DNA of 64,000 bases from Clostridia bacterium. Lineage in GTDB: Bacteria > Bacillota > Clostridia > Oscillospirales > Acutalibacteraceae. The stretch covers positions 1-64,000 of the forward strand of contig JAUNLX010000003.1 in NCBI GenBank assembly GCA_030532035.1. The letters are read 5' to 3'. Of this stretch, positions 1 to 9,142 are shown piece by piece. Below the pieces are notes generated by a model. That model saw nothing but the letters and a program-made list of their open reading frames with translations. It was not told the DNA's origin and did no database searches. How positions within the stretch are numbered: the first letter of the stretch is position 1; each line of letters opens with the position of its first letter. A program made the translations under genes and the position numbers.

Positions 1-18
1 GAAAAGTAAAATTATTTA

Positions 19-282
19 ACCCTCTCCGCTAGGAGAGGGTCAAGAATACGACAATGGAAAAGCAAAATTATATAACCCTCTCCGTCAGGAGAGGATAAAC
101 ACAAAATATATACCCCTCTGCGTCAGAAGAGGACAAACAAAAAAGATACAACCCTCTCCGCCAGGAGAGGGTCAAGAACATGACAAAGGAAAAGCAAAAT
201 ATATATCCCTCTCCGCCAGGAGAGGGTCAAGAACACGACAAAGGAAAAGCAAAATTATTTAACCCTCTCCGCCAGGAGAGGG
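19..282. repeat. Array of six short palindromic repeats (CCCTCTCC-loop-GGAGAGGG)
   Basis: Six copies of an imperfect palindrome of about 20 bp occur at roughly 19-40, 75-95, 112-133, 151-171, 206-226 and 262-282. The arms are CCCTCTCC and GGAGAGGG around a 4-5 base loop such as GCTA or GCCAG. Copy spacing is either about 56 bp, with a conserved spacer reading TCAAGAACACGACAAAGG then an A-rich stretch, or 37-39 bp. The same palindrome returns at 30578-30710. The units lie between genes and code for nothing apparent. They look like REP-type elements; the role is unknown. Confidence 0.85.
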
Positions 283-577
283 TCCCCACCCCCATTAGTC
301 GAGAAAAACGAAAAATAAAAATAATATAAAAATTTAAATTCTTGAATTATTAAGAATTTAAAACTACGCATATCTTATATTTCAATGTATTTACAGGAAT
401 ATTTAGGAATTATTACCACAGCGTCGTTTACATATTGTTTACCAAATGTACATCTAAAGTCAATTTAATTTAAACAGTTGAGTGATATATTTATTGACAT
501 AGAAAAGTGATATGTAGGGGCAATTAAAGATGAAAGCTACACATTGCTTTCTGAATTTAGAAAGGAAGGTTTTTCGT
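283..577. other. AT-rich intergenic region upstream of a surface protein gene
   Basis: About 295 bases lie between the palindrome array and the first gene. No open frame of note and no convincing RNA structure is visible. A TTGACA at 494-499 could be a promoter element, but no good -10 box sits 16-18 bases downstream, so I do not call a promoter. Confidence 0.4.
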
Positions 578-2038
578 ATGAAAACAGTCAAAAAATCCCG
601 TCTCTTTACTGTAGTCATGGCGGTTATCTTTACGGTATCTACTATTTTTGCGGTAGCGATGACGGCATTCGCAGCAAACCAAAATAAAATTGTAACAAAG
701 GGTCCTGTAGGAACTCCAGCAGTCAGATATTGTGACGTTGACTTTGTTACAGCAAATGCAAAGACCGTTCATCTTAACCAATTTGTATGGTTACACTTAA
801 ATTCTACAATACAGTGGTCTGACGCTGAATATCAACTTATCTTTGATAAAGAATTGGCACCACATATTACAAGCATTACTTCTTCAACATCTGCAGAAGG
901 ACACCACGATCAACATGTTTTTGAAAAGAAAGATGATAGAACATGGGCAATCAAAGTTTCTCCCTATGCTACTGAAGAAGATGAAAGAGTAGCAAAAGAT
1001 AAAAAAGGTTTCTTCTTCACTGGTCTTATCGGTGTAAAACAAGAAGTAGAGATCAAAATTGATCTTGATAAACCCTACCAAGAATTTGCAGATAAAGACT
1101 ATGCTGTAAAAGCTCAAGTTGTTAATACAAAAGAAAAGACAGTATTCAAAGAAGAATACAAAGAGGGTGCAGTTTTCTCAGAAACTGAATCAGCTACATA
1201 TATTCCTTTTTCACAACCTACCAAAATCACTCCTGAATACAATAATGCTGAGTGGCTCAAAGCCAGTGGAATGAAAGTTACCTACTTCCCAAATGGCATT
1301 GATGATGAATACATCGAGAATCTCAAGAAAATTACAGGAAATCATATTTTAGAAGCTGATTATAAGACAACAGTTCCCACACTTCTTATGGACGGACAAT
1401 TTGTTCCTAAAGTAGGTGTTATCGCTGGAATAGATAAAAAGGACAGACCTCTTGATATGGTAATTTCCATACCTAAGGACCTTGCTCCATATATCTCTAA
1501 AGTTACTCTTTTTGGAGACAGAGGTGCACTCAAAGATTCCAAGCACGACATTACAAAGGAAATTAAAGAAGACGGACAATATGTATTGGAAAAATTTGTC
1601 GGACCTATATGGAAAGATTTTGAAAATGTAGCTGGTGCTCCCACAGAGTACAGAATTCAAATTGAACTCAATCAAGATATTTCAGGACTTCCAATCTTCA
1701 ACAAAAACTTCCTTGAAACAGATGTTCAAATGACTTCCAGAAATGGTCAAACAATCGTACCTTTCGGTTATCAAAATGCTATCATCGAATTTGGATATTT
1801 CGATGAAGATGAGGAAATCGTTGTTCCTCCAGCAGATGTAGACGACGAAGAAGAAGAAATTAAAGACGACGAAACTCCTAAAGCTCCAGCTCCCAAAGAG
1901 GAAATCAAAGATGATATAACTCCTCTTGCAGAAGCTCCTAAAACAAGCTTAGTTGGCACATCTATCATAATTTCTGCTATCACAGCTTTATCTTCAGGTA
2001 CTGCAATGGTTGCTTCTTTGAAAAAAAAGAACGACTAA
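578..2038 (+). CDS. Exported surface protein with C-terminal PKTS-type anchor signal
   Basis: The product is about 486 aa. I chose ATG 578, 16 codons inside the longest frame, because AAAGGAAGG at 561-569 precedes it and it begins a classical signal peptide (basic MKTVKKSR, hydrophobic core, cleavage near AFA/A). The middle of about 380 residues matches no family I recognise. The tail is highly acidic, with DDEEEE and EEIKDD runs separated by proline/alanine-rich linkers. It ends with APKTS (bases 1934-1948), a hydrophobic stretch and a KKK tail. That is the layout of a sortase sorting signal, although the motif is APKTS rather than LPxTG. Two other proteins in the window end similarly. An extracellular wall-attached role is inferred; the function is unknown. 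Confidence 0.75.
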   Translation: MKTVKKSRLFTVVMAVIFTVSTIFAVAMTAFAANQNKIVTKGPVGTPAVRYCDVDFVTANAKTVHLNQFVWLHLNSTIQWSDAEYQLIFDKELAPHITSITSSTSAEGHHDQHVFEKKDDRTWAIKVSPYATEEDERVAKDKKGFFFTGLIGVKQEVEIKIDLDKPYQEFADKDYAVKAQVVNTKEKTVFKEEYKEGAVFSETESATYIPFSQPTKITPEYNNAEWLKASGMKVTYFPNGIDDEYIENLKKITGNHILEADYKTTVPTLLMDGQFVPKVGVIAGIDKKDRPLDMVISIPKDLAPYISKVTLFGDRGALKDSKHDITKEIKEDGQYVLEKFVGPIWKDFENVAGAPTEYRIQIELNQDISGLPIFNKNFLETDVQMTSRNGQTIVPFGYQNAIIEFGYFDEDEEIVVPPADVDDEEEEIKDDETPKAPAPKEEIKDDITPLAEAPKTSLVGTSIIISAITALSSGTAMVASLKKKND

Positions 2039-2052
2039 GATAAAATTAAATT

Positions 2053-2079
2053 GAGCTGTCTTTTGACAGCTCTTTTTTT
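2053..2079 (+). terminator. Intrinsic terminator of the surface protein gene
   Basis: GAGCTGTC, loop TTTT, GACAGCTC, then seven T residues, starting 14 bases after the stop codon. Confidence 0.85.
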
Positions 2080-2200
2080 ATGAATATCGAAAACATCTTC
2101 TTTACAGAATGTATTTTTGAGATATGGTTTTTTTTAATATCTCTTCGTTAAAATAAAGAGTATAGCAATTATTGGCATTAAAATTTTCTGTTTTATTTTA

Positions 2201-2209
2201 TGCTATAAT
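2201..2209 (+). promoter_or_regulatory. Extended -10 promoter of the polyferredoxin/alr operon
   Basis: TGCTATAAT at 2201-2209 is a perfect TGnTATAAT extended -10 box, about 35 bases before the start codon. No good -35 box is present, which extended -10 promoters tolerate. Confidence 0.5.
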
Positions 2210-2243
2210 GCAAATAAATTAAGTTTCAAAATAGGTGAATAAT

Positions 2244-3170
2244 TTGAAAAAGAAACACCACCGTTATCTGGTACAAATTTTTTTCTTCCTACTTATAAGT
2301 TATATTTACATTGAGATGGAAATTTCCGCAGGTAAAAATTTAATTCCCATACTCAATGAATATGCTATTCAAACAATAAGTCCCATAAAGGGCGTTGAAT
2401 ATTTTTATAACTTTATTACAAAGGAACTTACAAGTAAAAGCTTTTTATTACCGTCGCTTATTATTATGAGTACGGTATGTATTTTGGGTATCTTTTTTGG
2501 CCCCGTTCTCTGTGGCTGGGTTTGTCCTTTTGGAAGTATGCAAGAATTTATAAATGGTTTTGGAAAAAAAATATTCAAAGATAAATATGACAATATAAAT
2601 CCGAAACTGGATAAAGCTTTAAGGTGGCTTAGAATTATATCTCTTTTCGTTACGATAATTGCACTTTATAAACAAATAAAAATTTTAGATGACTTTGATC
2701 CCACTCAGGCTATGTACTCTATTTTTGTTCAAAAATATAAAATTGCAGGACTCGTCATCTTTTCTCTCTCGCTTTTTCTGTCGCTCTTTATTGGCAGACC
2801 CTATTGTCGGTACCTCTGTCCTTATGGTGCATTAGTTGGCTTCTCTAACTTAATAAGAATATTTACTATTAGAAAAAATGAAGAAAATTGTAGTCACTGT
2901 AATAAATGTAATGATGTCTGCCCTATGAAACTTCATCCAGAGCAGAGAAAGCAGCTTAGAGATGTTCAGTGTATTTCCTGTTTAGAATGTACTTCTGAAC
3001 AACATTGCCCCCATGATAAAGCACTTGAATTTTCTATGAAATGTGGCAAAAAAACACATAAAATGCCGTTTTCCGTTTTGTTTGTGATTATTTTAGGAAT
3101 TGTCTTGAGTGCCATTTTAATTACTTCTACTCTTGCCTATTGGCCCTTTCTCAAAGAAACTTTATATTAG
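2244..3170 (+). CDS. NapH/NosR-type membrane 4Fe-4S polyferredoxin
   Basis: This is a membrane electron-transfer protein of about 308 aa. I prefer TTG 2244 because TAGGTGA (2232-2238) is spaced as its ribosome site; GTG 2235 would overlap that site. Hydrophobic segments alternate with two CxxxCP motifs, CGWVCP and CRYLCP, typical of the NapH/NosR/RdxA group. A C-terminal ferredoxin domain follows, with CSHCNKCNDVCP and CISCLECTSEQHCP; the second cluster has a longer last spacing. A hydrophobic helix closes the protein. The family passes electrons between membrane and soluble partners, but no terminal reductase lies nearby, so the partner is unknown. It is followed 13 bp later by alr and is probably cotranscribed with it. 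Confidence 0.8.
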   Translation: MKKKHHRYLVQIFFFLLISYIYIEMEISAGKNLIPILNEYAIQTISPIKGVEYFYNFITKELTSKSFLLPSLIIMSTVCILGIFFGPVLCGWVCPFGSMQEFINGFGKKIFKDKYDNINPKLDKALRWLRIISLFVTIIALYKQIKILDDFDPTQAMYSIFVQKYKIAGLVIFSLSLFLSLFIGRPYCRYLCPYGALVGFSNLIRIFTIRKNEENCSHCNKCNDVCPMKLHPEQRKQLRDVQCISCLECTSEQHCPHDKALEFSMKCGKKTHKMPFSVLFVIILGIVLSAILITSTLAYWPFLKETLY

Positions 3171-3183
3171 GAGATGTTTATAA

Positions 3184-4302
3184 ATGTTACCTATGCGTGT
3201 CTATGCTGAGGTTTCTCTAAAGACCTTAGATTATAATGTAAATCTTCTTTTAGAAAAAATAAATAATAATAAAATCACTGCAGTTGTCAAAGCCAACGGA
3301 TACGGTCATGGTGCTGTGGAAATTGCACATCATATTGAAGATAAAATTGAACTTTTTGCAGTTGCAACTGTTGAAGAAGGTATGGAATTAATCGAAAGTG
3401 GAATTAAAAAGCCGATTATTATGTTAAACCATGTCTTTGATGACAATATCAAAATCGCAGTTTCAAATCATATTGTCTTTACCGTAGGAAGTTTAGAATA
3501 TGCTGAAAAATTAAATGAAATTGCAAAATCTCAAAAAACTGTTGCGAAAGTACATATAAAAATTGATACCGGTATGGGTAGAATAGGCTTTCAACCGACT
3601 GAAAAAAGCATTGATGAAATAAAAAAAATACTTAATTTTTCAAATTTAGATATAGAGGGAATAATGACGCATTTTTCTAAATCTGATGAATGCGATAAAA
3701 CTTTTAGCCATAATCAAGAAAAGAAATTCAATTTGATTGTCGATGAATTGAAAAATATCGGTTTTAAGCCGAAATATATACATTCTTTTAATTCTGCAGC
3801 GACAATGAGTATGGATTTGCCCTATGAATATAATATGGTAAGAGCTGGAATTATGCTCTATGGTTTGAATCCGTCTTATGAAGTATCTGACAATATGAAA
3901 TTAAAACCCGTTATGTCGCTGTATTCACATATTGTCTTTTTAAAAACTTTAGAAGCAGGCGAAACAATTAGTTATGGTGCAACTTTCGTTACAAAAAAGC
4001 GTACGAAGATTGCGACTGTTCCAGTTGGTTATGCCGACGGGTATCCTCGTTCGCTTTCCAATAAAGGAGAAGTTTTGATAAAGGGACACCGTTGTGCAAT
4101 TATTGGCAAAATTTGTATGGATCAGATGATGGTAGATGTCTCTGAAATAGATGATGTTGAAATTGGCGACAAAATAACCCTCGTCGGCAAAGACAAGGGC
4201 GAAGAAATTACTTTTGATGAGATTGGAGAGAAGTCTGGCAGATTTAACTATGAGACAATCTGTCTGTTAAATAAGAGAATTCCACGAATATATATAGACT
4301 AA
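3184..4302 (+). CDS. alr: Alanine racemase
   Basis: Alanine racemase, 372 aa, a normal length, interconverts L- and D-alanine for peptidoglycan. The PLP-binding motif VVKANGYGHG places the Schiff-base lysine at K36. The conserved GRIGF, the YGATF region and the C-terminal GKICMDQMMVDVS motif are all present, giving the expected TIM-barrel plus beta-domain layout. ATG 3184 is preceded by AGGAGATG at good spacing. It sits just after the polyferredoxin gene on the same strand. Its stop is 2 bp from the stop of the convergent phosphoesterase gene, with no clear terminator hairpin between them. Confidence 0.95.
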   Translation: MLPMRVYAEVSLKTLDYNVNLLLEKINNNKITAVVKANGYGHGAVEIAHHIEDKIELFAVATVEEGMELIESGIKKPIIMLNHVFDDNIKIAVSNHIVFTVGSLEYAEKLNEIAKSQKTVAKVHIKIDTGMGRIGFQPTEKSIDEIKKILNFSNLDIEGIMTHFSKSDECDKTFSHNQEKKFNLIVDELKNIGFKPKYIHSFNSAATMSMDLPYEYNMVRAGIMLYGLNPSYEVSDNMKLKPVMSLYSHIVFLKTLEAGETISYGATFVTKKRTKIATVPVGYADGYPRSLSNKGEVLIKGHRCAIIGKICMDQMMVDVSEIDDVEIGDKITLVGKDKGEEITFDEIGEKSGRFNYETICLLNKRIPRIYID

Positions 4303-4304
4303 GT

Positions 4305-4976
4305 TTAATTTTCGGGACATAGGTATAATACGACATATTCTATTGGATTATTTATTCTCGGTATTTTTCTCGGATTTGAAGCACCAGATGTTACAATCAT
4401 ATTTTCATACTGACCATGAGTATATTTTGGGAAAAAACCTTGGTCTGGGGAATAAATAGCTTTGTCAAAAAATCTCCATTGACCGCCATGTGAATGACCG
4501 GATAAAATTAAATCTATTTTATATTTTCGTAAATTTGGATAGAGCTCAGGATGATGAGATAGGAGGATTTTAAATCCTTCTTTTTTTTCGTAATTTTTTA
4601 TCCAACCAAAATCCACCTTGCCGTCTTGACCACCTATAAAAAGCTCATTAAAAGAAACAAATTCATTGCGCAATAACTTAGCTCCGGTTTTTTCTATTTT
4701 CTCTCTGTTGTCAAAATTCATTTCCTTTTCGTGATTGCCTAAAACAAAAAAAGTTTGTGCATAATTTGAACAGAGTTTCAGCAGAGGATAGGCATTTTCC
4801 GTAAGCTTTTTATGACGATCGACAATATCGCCTACGATGAAAATCATATCAAAGGCTTCGTTTTTAATGGTATCTTCGAGCTTTGCATTTAAGATGTTAT
4901 GCGTATCTGAAAATATCAAACATTTTTTTCTCTTTTTAATTTTTGAGCTTTTAATCGTATATTCTAATCTTTTCAT
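4305..4976 (-). CDS. Calcineurin-like metallophosphoesterase
   Basis: A metal-dependent phosphoesterase of 223 aa. The two-metal-centre motifs appear in order: FSDTHN, GDIVDR, GNHE, LSHHPE and SGHSHGGQ. This pattern is closest to the YaeI/YkuE branch of calcineurin-like hydrolases. No signal peptide is visible, so a cytoplasmic enzyme is likely; the substrate cannot be told from sequence. The start overlaps the cysK stop by four bases (ATGA), so the two are translationally coupled. No functional link to cysteine synthesis is evident. Confidence 0.8.
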   Translation of the reverse strand: MKRLEYTIKSSKIKKRKKCLIFSDTHNILNAKLEDTIKNEAFDMIFIVGDIVDRHKKLTENAYPLLKLCSNYAQTFFVLGNHEKEMNFDNREKIEKTGAKLLRNEFVSFNELFIGGQDGKVDFGWIKNYEKKEGFKILLSHHPELYPNLRKYKIDLILSGHSHGGQWRFFDKAIYSPDQGFFPKYTHGQYENMIVTSGASNPRKIPRINNPIEYVVLYLCPEN

Positions 4977-5902
4977 TTAAAACCAAATAAATCCGTTGAA
5001 AAATATCTATCTGCCGAATCAGGCAAAACAGTAACGATATTTTGCAAATTATATTCTTTTTCAGCAATTTGTAGGCAGGCGTCGACATTGGCTCCCGATG
5101 AAATTCCCACAAAAAGCCCCTTTGTTTGAATTAAATTATGGGCGACTTCTAAAGCTCTTTCAGAGGAAACATGTATTATTTTATCGACTAAATCTTTATC
5201 GTAAAAGGGTGGCACAAAATTTGCTCCGATTCCCTCAATGCTATGTGCTCCAGCGTCTTCGCCAGCTAAAATAGCAGATTCTGTTGGTTCCACTCCATAT
5301 AATTTTATATCGGGATTTAACTGCTTGAGTGCCCGACCTACGCCAACTATTGTTCCAGATGAACCTATTCCGGCTACAAAGGCGTCAATTTGACCATTTA
5401 AATCATTTATAATCTCTTGAGCTGTATGTTCAAAATGAGCCTCTATATTGGCTTTGTCTGTAAATTGCTCTGCAAGATACGAATTGTCCGTCACCATTGC
5501 AAGTTCTTTTGCTCTTTCAACAGAACCCTGCATTCCACGAGAACCGTCTGTTAAAATGAGCTCTGCTCCATAGGCTCTTAAAATTTTCTGTCTTTCTAAA
5601 CTCATTGTTTCGGGCATACAGATGATAAGCTTAAGCTTTAATGCTGCGCATACAAAGGCAAGCCCTATTCCCGTATTGCCACTGGTGGGAGCAATTATGG
5701 TGCTTTCTTCGTTAATTTTCCCCTCTATTTTAGCTTTTTCTATCATATTCAAAGCCACTCTGTCTTTAATGCTGCCCGAGGGATTGAGCATTTCTAATTT
5801 CAAATAAATATTTATATTTTCAAAAGAATTACTTTCAAAATCATTTAGTTTTACAATCGGCGTATTTCCGATTAGGTTGGTTGGATTATCGTATATCATC
5901 AA
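4973..5902 (-). CDS. cysK: Cysteine synthase A (O-acetylserine sulfhydrylase)
   Basis: A PLP enzyme of 309 aa making cysteine from O-acetylserine and sulfide. NPSGSIKDR carries the PLP lysine, TSGNTG is the substrate loop and GIGSSGT the phosphate-binding loop; ISSGA occurs near the end. Length and motifs fit CysK, although CysM-type enzymes are hard to exclude. The start is ATG ATG at 5902/5899 with AAAGGAG upstream. It is the first gene of a two-gene unit with the phosphoesterase and is divergent from the amino acid transporter. Confidence 0.9.
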   Translation of the reverse strand: MMIYDNPTNLIGNTPIVKLNDFESNSFENINIYLKLEMLNPSGSIKDRVALNMIEKAKIEGKINEESTIIAPTSGNTGIGLAFVCAALKLKLIICMPETMSLERQKILRAYGAELILTDGSRGMQGSVERAKELAMVTDNSYLAEQFTDKANIEAHFEHTAQEIINDLNGQIDAFVAGIGSSGTIVGVGRALKQLNPDIKLYGVEPTESAILAGEDAGAHSIEGIGANFVPPFYDKDLVDKIIHVSSERALEVAHNLIQTKGLFVGISSGANVDACLQIAEKEYNLQNIVTVLPDSADRYFSTDLFGFK

Positions 5903-5990
5903 GAACTCCTTTCAAAGTAAGATATATTATATAATAAAAAGCCGAACAATTAAATGATTTCAAATATAAACAAAAAAAATTATGCTAAAA

Positions 5991-6044
5991 TTTATTTATG
6001 AATGCAAAAATATGTATAAATATGCATTAAAAATACATAAAATA
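5991..6044 (+). promoter_or_regulatory. Candidate ArgR-like operator cluster
   Basis: ATGTATAAATATGCAT (6012-6027) is a near-palindrome resembling ARG boxes (TGAATnnnnATTCA-like). Related half-sites lie just upstream (TATGAATGCA, near 5996-6005) and downstream (AATACATAA). The cluster lies about 30-60 bases upstream of the transporter -35 box. The AT richness makes chance resemblance a real possibility. Confidence 0.3.
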
Positions 6045-6074
6045 TGGATAAAAATCACTAAAATTAAAATTATC

Positions 6075-6102
6075 TTGACTTTTTTGCATAAATCTATATA
6101 AT
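6075..6102 (+). promoter_or_regulatory. Promoter of the amino acid ABC transporter operon
   Basis: TTGACT at 6075-6080 and TATAAT at 6097-6102 are separated by 16 bases, about 35 bases before the first start codon. This is a strong vegetative-type promoter. Confidence 0.75.
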
Positions 6103-6136
6103 TTATTCAATAGAAAACTTTTTTGGAGGCAATGTT

Positions 6137-6907
6137 ATGAAAAAGTTAGTAAAAATTATATCGGCTGTACTTGCTTTAACTTTTGTTTTCGCTTTCGCAT
6201 CTTGTAACAAAAACAAAGACGGTAAATCACAGTCAGTAAAAACAGTTAAAAATGGTGTGCTTACAATGGGCACAAATGCAACTTTCCCACCCTATGAATA
6301 CCATGAGGGCGGAGAAATTATAGGAATTGATGCTGAAATCGCAAAGGCAATTGCAGACAAATTAGGCCTCGAATTAGAAATCAAAGATATGGAATTTGCT
6401 ACTCTAATCTCAGCTTTAGAAGCAAACCAAATTGATATTGTTGCTGCTGGAATGACAGTTACTCCAGACAGAGAAAATAAAGTTTTATTCTCAGATTCTT
6501 ACGCTGCTGGCATTCAGTCAATCATCGTAATGGAAAATTCTCCAGTTAAAACCAGTGATGACCTTAAAGGCAAATTAATCGGCGTTCAAGAATCTACAAC
6601 TGGCGATATTTATGCAACCGATGATTTTGGTGATGCAAGTATCAAGAGATTTAACAAGGGAACAGACGCTGTATCTGCTTTGAAAAACGGACAAGTTCAA
6701 GCTGTTATCATAGATAAAGAACCAGCTAAAAACTATGTTCAAGCAAATCCAGGTACAAAAATTTTACCTGCTGATTATGCAAATGAAGATTATGCTATTG
6801 CCATAGCAAAGTCTAACCCTGAACTCAAAGAACAGGTAAATAAAGCTTTGAAAGAACTTGAAGCTGACGGAACACTTCAAAAAATTATTGATAAATACAT
6901 AAAGTAA
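6137..6907 (+). CDS. Polar amino acid ABC transporter, substrate-binding lipoprotein
   Basis: A binding protein of 256 aa that captures an amino acid outside the membrane for the permease and ATPase encoded next. A lipoprotein signal ends in the lipobox FASC, with the lipidated Cys near residue 23. The mature protein is a family 3 solute-binding fold, with TNATFPPYEY, GIDAEIAKAIA, AGMTVTPDRE and ESTTGD segments. These fit polar amino acid receptors (glutamine, arginine, histidine or cystine type). The exact ligand cannot be read from sequence. GGAGG precedes the ATG. The permease begins 6 bp downstream. Confidence 0.9.
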   Translation: MKKLVKIISAVLALTFVFAFASCNKNKDGKSQSVKTVKNGVLTMGTNATFPPYEYHEGGEIIGIDAEIAKAIADKLGLELEIKDMEFATLISALEANQIDIVAAGMTVTPDRENKVLFSDSYAAGIQSIIVMENSPVKTSDDLKGKLIGVQESTTGDIYATDDFGDASIKRFNKGTDAVSALKNGQVQAVIIDKEPAKNYVQANPGTKILPADYANEDYAIAIAKSNPELKEQVNKALKELEADGTLQKIIDKYIK

Positions 6908-6913
6908 TTAAAT

Positions 6914-7600
6914 ATGAGTTTTAAACAGGAATTTATTACCAATTTTATAAAAGACGATCGCTGGAAGTATCTTGTAGACGGTCTTTGGGTAACGCTTATA
7001 ATTACTTTTGGGGCAGCTATTATAGGTGTTTTAATAGGATTTATCGTTGCCGCAATTAGAACCTCGTATGAAAAAACCGGAAAATTAAAAGTCTTAAATG
7101 CCATATGTAAATTTTATTTGACGGTAACTCGTGGAACGCCCATGTTAGTTCAACTGCTCATAATTTACTTTGTCATTTTGGCACCCCTTCGTTTAAATTC
7201 CGTAGTTGTTGCGGTTGTCGCTTTTGGAATAAATTCCGGCGCTTATGTAGCTGAAATCGTGCGTTCTGGAATTATGTCCATTGACTCAGGTCAATTTGAG
7301 GCTTCCAGAAGTCTGGGAATGACTTATGGACAGACTATGATTCATATAATTTTGCCACAGGCTTTTAAAAATATTTTACCTGCATTATTAAACGAAATCA
7401 TAGCTCTTTTGAAAGAAACTTCAATTGCCGGTTATATTGCTATCCAAGATTTGACAAAGGGCGGATATATAATTCTCGGAAGAACGTTCTCCGCTTTTAT
7501 GCCTTTGATAGCAGTCGCACTGATTTACCTAATTTTAGTTTTACTGCTTACAAAATTGACGGGACTTATTGAGAGGAGGCTGCGTGCAAGTGACAGATGA
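6914..7600 (+). CDS. Polar amino acid ABC transporter, permease
   Basis: The inner-membrane channel subunit, 228 aa, of the HisM/GlnP family. The N-terminal TLIIT... segment matches the family start. The cytoplasmic EAA loop that contacts the ATPase reads [13 protein letters not shown], followed by [17 protein letters not shown]. About five transmembrane helices are visible. The 3' end overlaps the ATPase gene, which fits translational coupling. Only one permease gene is present, so the channel is probably a homodimer. Confidence 0.92.
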   Translation: MSFKQEFITNFIKDDRWKYLVDGLWVTLIITFGAAIIGVLIGFIVAAIRTSYEKTGKLKVLNAICKFYLTVTRGTPMLVQLLIIYFVILAPLRLNSVVVAVVAFGINSGAYVAEIVRSGIMSIDSGQFEASRSLGMTYGQTMIHIILPQAFKNILPALLNEIIALLKETSIAGYIAIQDLTKGGYIILGRTFSAFMPLIAVALIYLILVLLLTKLTGLIERRLRASDR

Positions 7601-8330
7601 TAAAAATATAATTGTCATAAAAGACTTAAAGAAAAAGTACGACAGTCTGAGTGCTCTCGACGGAGTAAATCTCGAAGTTGAAAAAGGAGAAGTAATTGCT
7701 ATTGTAGGTCCGTCAGGATCTGGTAAATCAACGCTTTTACGCTCAATTACCTTACTTGAAATGCCAACCGATGGCGAGATTTATTTTGAGGGTAAAAAGG
7801 TAAACGAAAAGAAAAATAATATAAATCTGACAAGACAAAAAATAGGAATGGTTTTCCAACAATTCAATTTGTTCCCACATAAAACTGTAATGGAAAATTT
7901 GATTTTAGCGCCTATGAAAGTTCTTAAAATGAAAGAAGAAGACGCCAAAAATCGTGCTATACAGCTTTTGAAAAAAGTTGGTTTAGAAGACCGAGCCGAT
8001 GAATATCCGTCAAAGCTTTCAGGTGGGCAAAAACAGAGAATAGCGATTGTCAGAGCTCTCTGTATGAAACCCGATGTTATGTTATTTGACGAGCCCACAA
8101 GTGCGCTTGATCCGGAAATGGTCGGAGAAGTATTGCAGGTTATGGAAACTCTTGCAGACGGCGGAATGACAATGCTCATTGTTACGCATGAAATGGGATT
8201 TGCTCAGCGTACGGCAAGTCGAGTGCTATTTATGGATGAGGGAAAAATTATTGAACAGGGAACACCACAAGAAATTTTCCAAAATCCAAAATCACAGAGA
8301 TTAAAAGACTTTTTGTCGAAGGTAATATAA
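7584..8330 (+). CDS. Polar amino acid ABC transporter, ATP-binding protein
   Basis: The ATPase of the importer, about 248 aa, of the GlnQ/HisP family. It has Walker [10 protein letters not shown], a Q-loop ([10 protein letters not shown]), signature LSGGQKQR, Walker [16 protein letters not shown] and the switch histidine in VTHEMGFA. The longest frame starts at TTG 7569, inside the ribosome site AGGAGG (7574-7579), so the real start is GTG 7584 or GTG 7590. The gene overlaps the permease stop by about 17 bp. It ends the three-gene operon. Confidence 0.92.
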   Translation: MQVTDDKNIIVIKDLKKKYDSLSALDGVNLEVEKGEVIAIVGPSGSGKSTLLRSITLLEMPTDGEIYFEGKKVNEKKNNINLTRQKIGMVFQQFNLFPHKTVMENLILAPMKVLKMKEEDAKNRAIQLLKKVGLEDRADEYPSKLSGGQKQRIAIVRALCMKPDVMLFDEPTSALDPEMVGEVLQVMETLADGGMTMLIVTHEMGFAQRTASRVLFMDEGKIIEQGTPQEIFQNPKSQRLKDFLSKVI

Positions 8331-8335
8331 GGTTT

Positions 8336-8361
8336 AATACCCCCGCTAAAGCGGGGGTATT
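8336..8361. terminator. GC-rich hairpin after the transporter operon
   Basis: TACCCCCGC, loop TAAA, GCGGGGGTA, 7 bases after the operon stop. The stem is very strong for this AT-rich DNA, but only a weak T-rich tail follows. It may end transcription or protect the 3' end. Confidence 0.55.
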
Positions 8362-8478
8362 GTAAATTATAGACTTTTTAACCTTAACTAAAGGTGTATT
8401 ATAAATAGTAATTTGTTTAATTCTACTGTTAGTTTGATATGTTATATTATATAATTATTTACGAAAGGAGCGATGGTT

Positions 8479-9129
8479 ATGAATCAAGAAAAATTAGAAG
8501 AAAATATAATTAATACAAATAAAAATACAGATAAAAAAATGAAAAAAAGTAAAAAAATATTTGTTGCGATTATCACTGGAATTGTATTATCTATACTTAT
8601 TGTTGTTACTTTATTTGTTATTGATGTAAATAGGATGAAAAATAATAAACCTGTATTTTTTAGCACCTGGGGATATAAGTATGCACCAACGATTGATTTT
8701 CAAGAGAATGAAATTGAACTTGCTATTAAAGATTATCTTATTCTTAAAGGAGATAATGAAGAAAAACACCATGATAATGAAAAAACATTTGTTAGTATGA
8801 GAATATATTTATTTGAAGAAAAAGAAAATAATAAACTATATAATGTTTATGCTTGGGTAAATACTGGAAAATATTATTTGGAAAATGGAGAAATAAAACA
8901 AGATAGCGAGTCATCTATTCCCCATAAATTTATAGTGGAAAAACAAAATGATAAATTTGTTGTTATAAATTCTAAAATACCAAGAGATGGAAGTTATTAT
9001 AAAGATGATATGAAAAATATTTTTCCTCTAAGTGTAAGAAATGATATGAAAACTATTTATATAGACGGAACTAACAATCGACTTCAACTGGATATAGAAG
9101 AACAAGTAAAATTATATTTTCATAAATAA
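8479..9129 (+). CDS. Membrane-anchored protein of unknown function
   Basis: About 216 aa. I chose ATG 8479, not 8473, because AAAGGAG (8464-8470) is then 8 bases away. A very lysine/asparagine-rich N-terminus is followed by one transmembrane helix at about residues 29-48. The rest is a soluble domain of about 165 residues, presumably outside the cell (inferred). I do not recognise the family. The segment FFSTWGYKYAP just after the membrane is the most distinctive part. The gene stands alone between two hairpins and looks more AT-rich than its neighbours, which could mean recent acquisition. Confidence 0.65.
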   Translation: MNQEKLEENIINTNKNTDKKMKKSKKIFVAIITGIVLSILIVVTLFVIDVNRMKNNKPVFFSTWGYKYAPTIDFQENEIELAIKDYLILKGDNEEKHHDNEKTFVSMRIYLFEEKENNKLYNVYAWVNTGKYYLENGEIKQDSESSIPHKFIVEKQNDKFVVINSKIPRDGSYYKDDMKNIFPLSVRNDMKTIYIDGTNNRLQLDIEEQVKLYFHK

Positions 9130-9142
9130 TAGTTAAATTGTA

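Noticed and set aside
19..282. Resemblance to a CRISPR array
   Set aside because: The repeats are palindromes of unequal spacing, the spacers repeat each other rather than being unique, and no cas gene is in the window.
494..499. TTGACA as promoter of the surface protein gene
   Set aside because: No -10 box at 16-18 bases; TATGTA lies only 11 bases away.
7781..8179. 132-codon minus-strand frame opposite the ABC ATPase
   Set aside because: It is antisense to conserved ATPase motifs and of low-complexity composition; it is a shadow frame.
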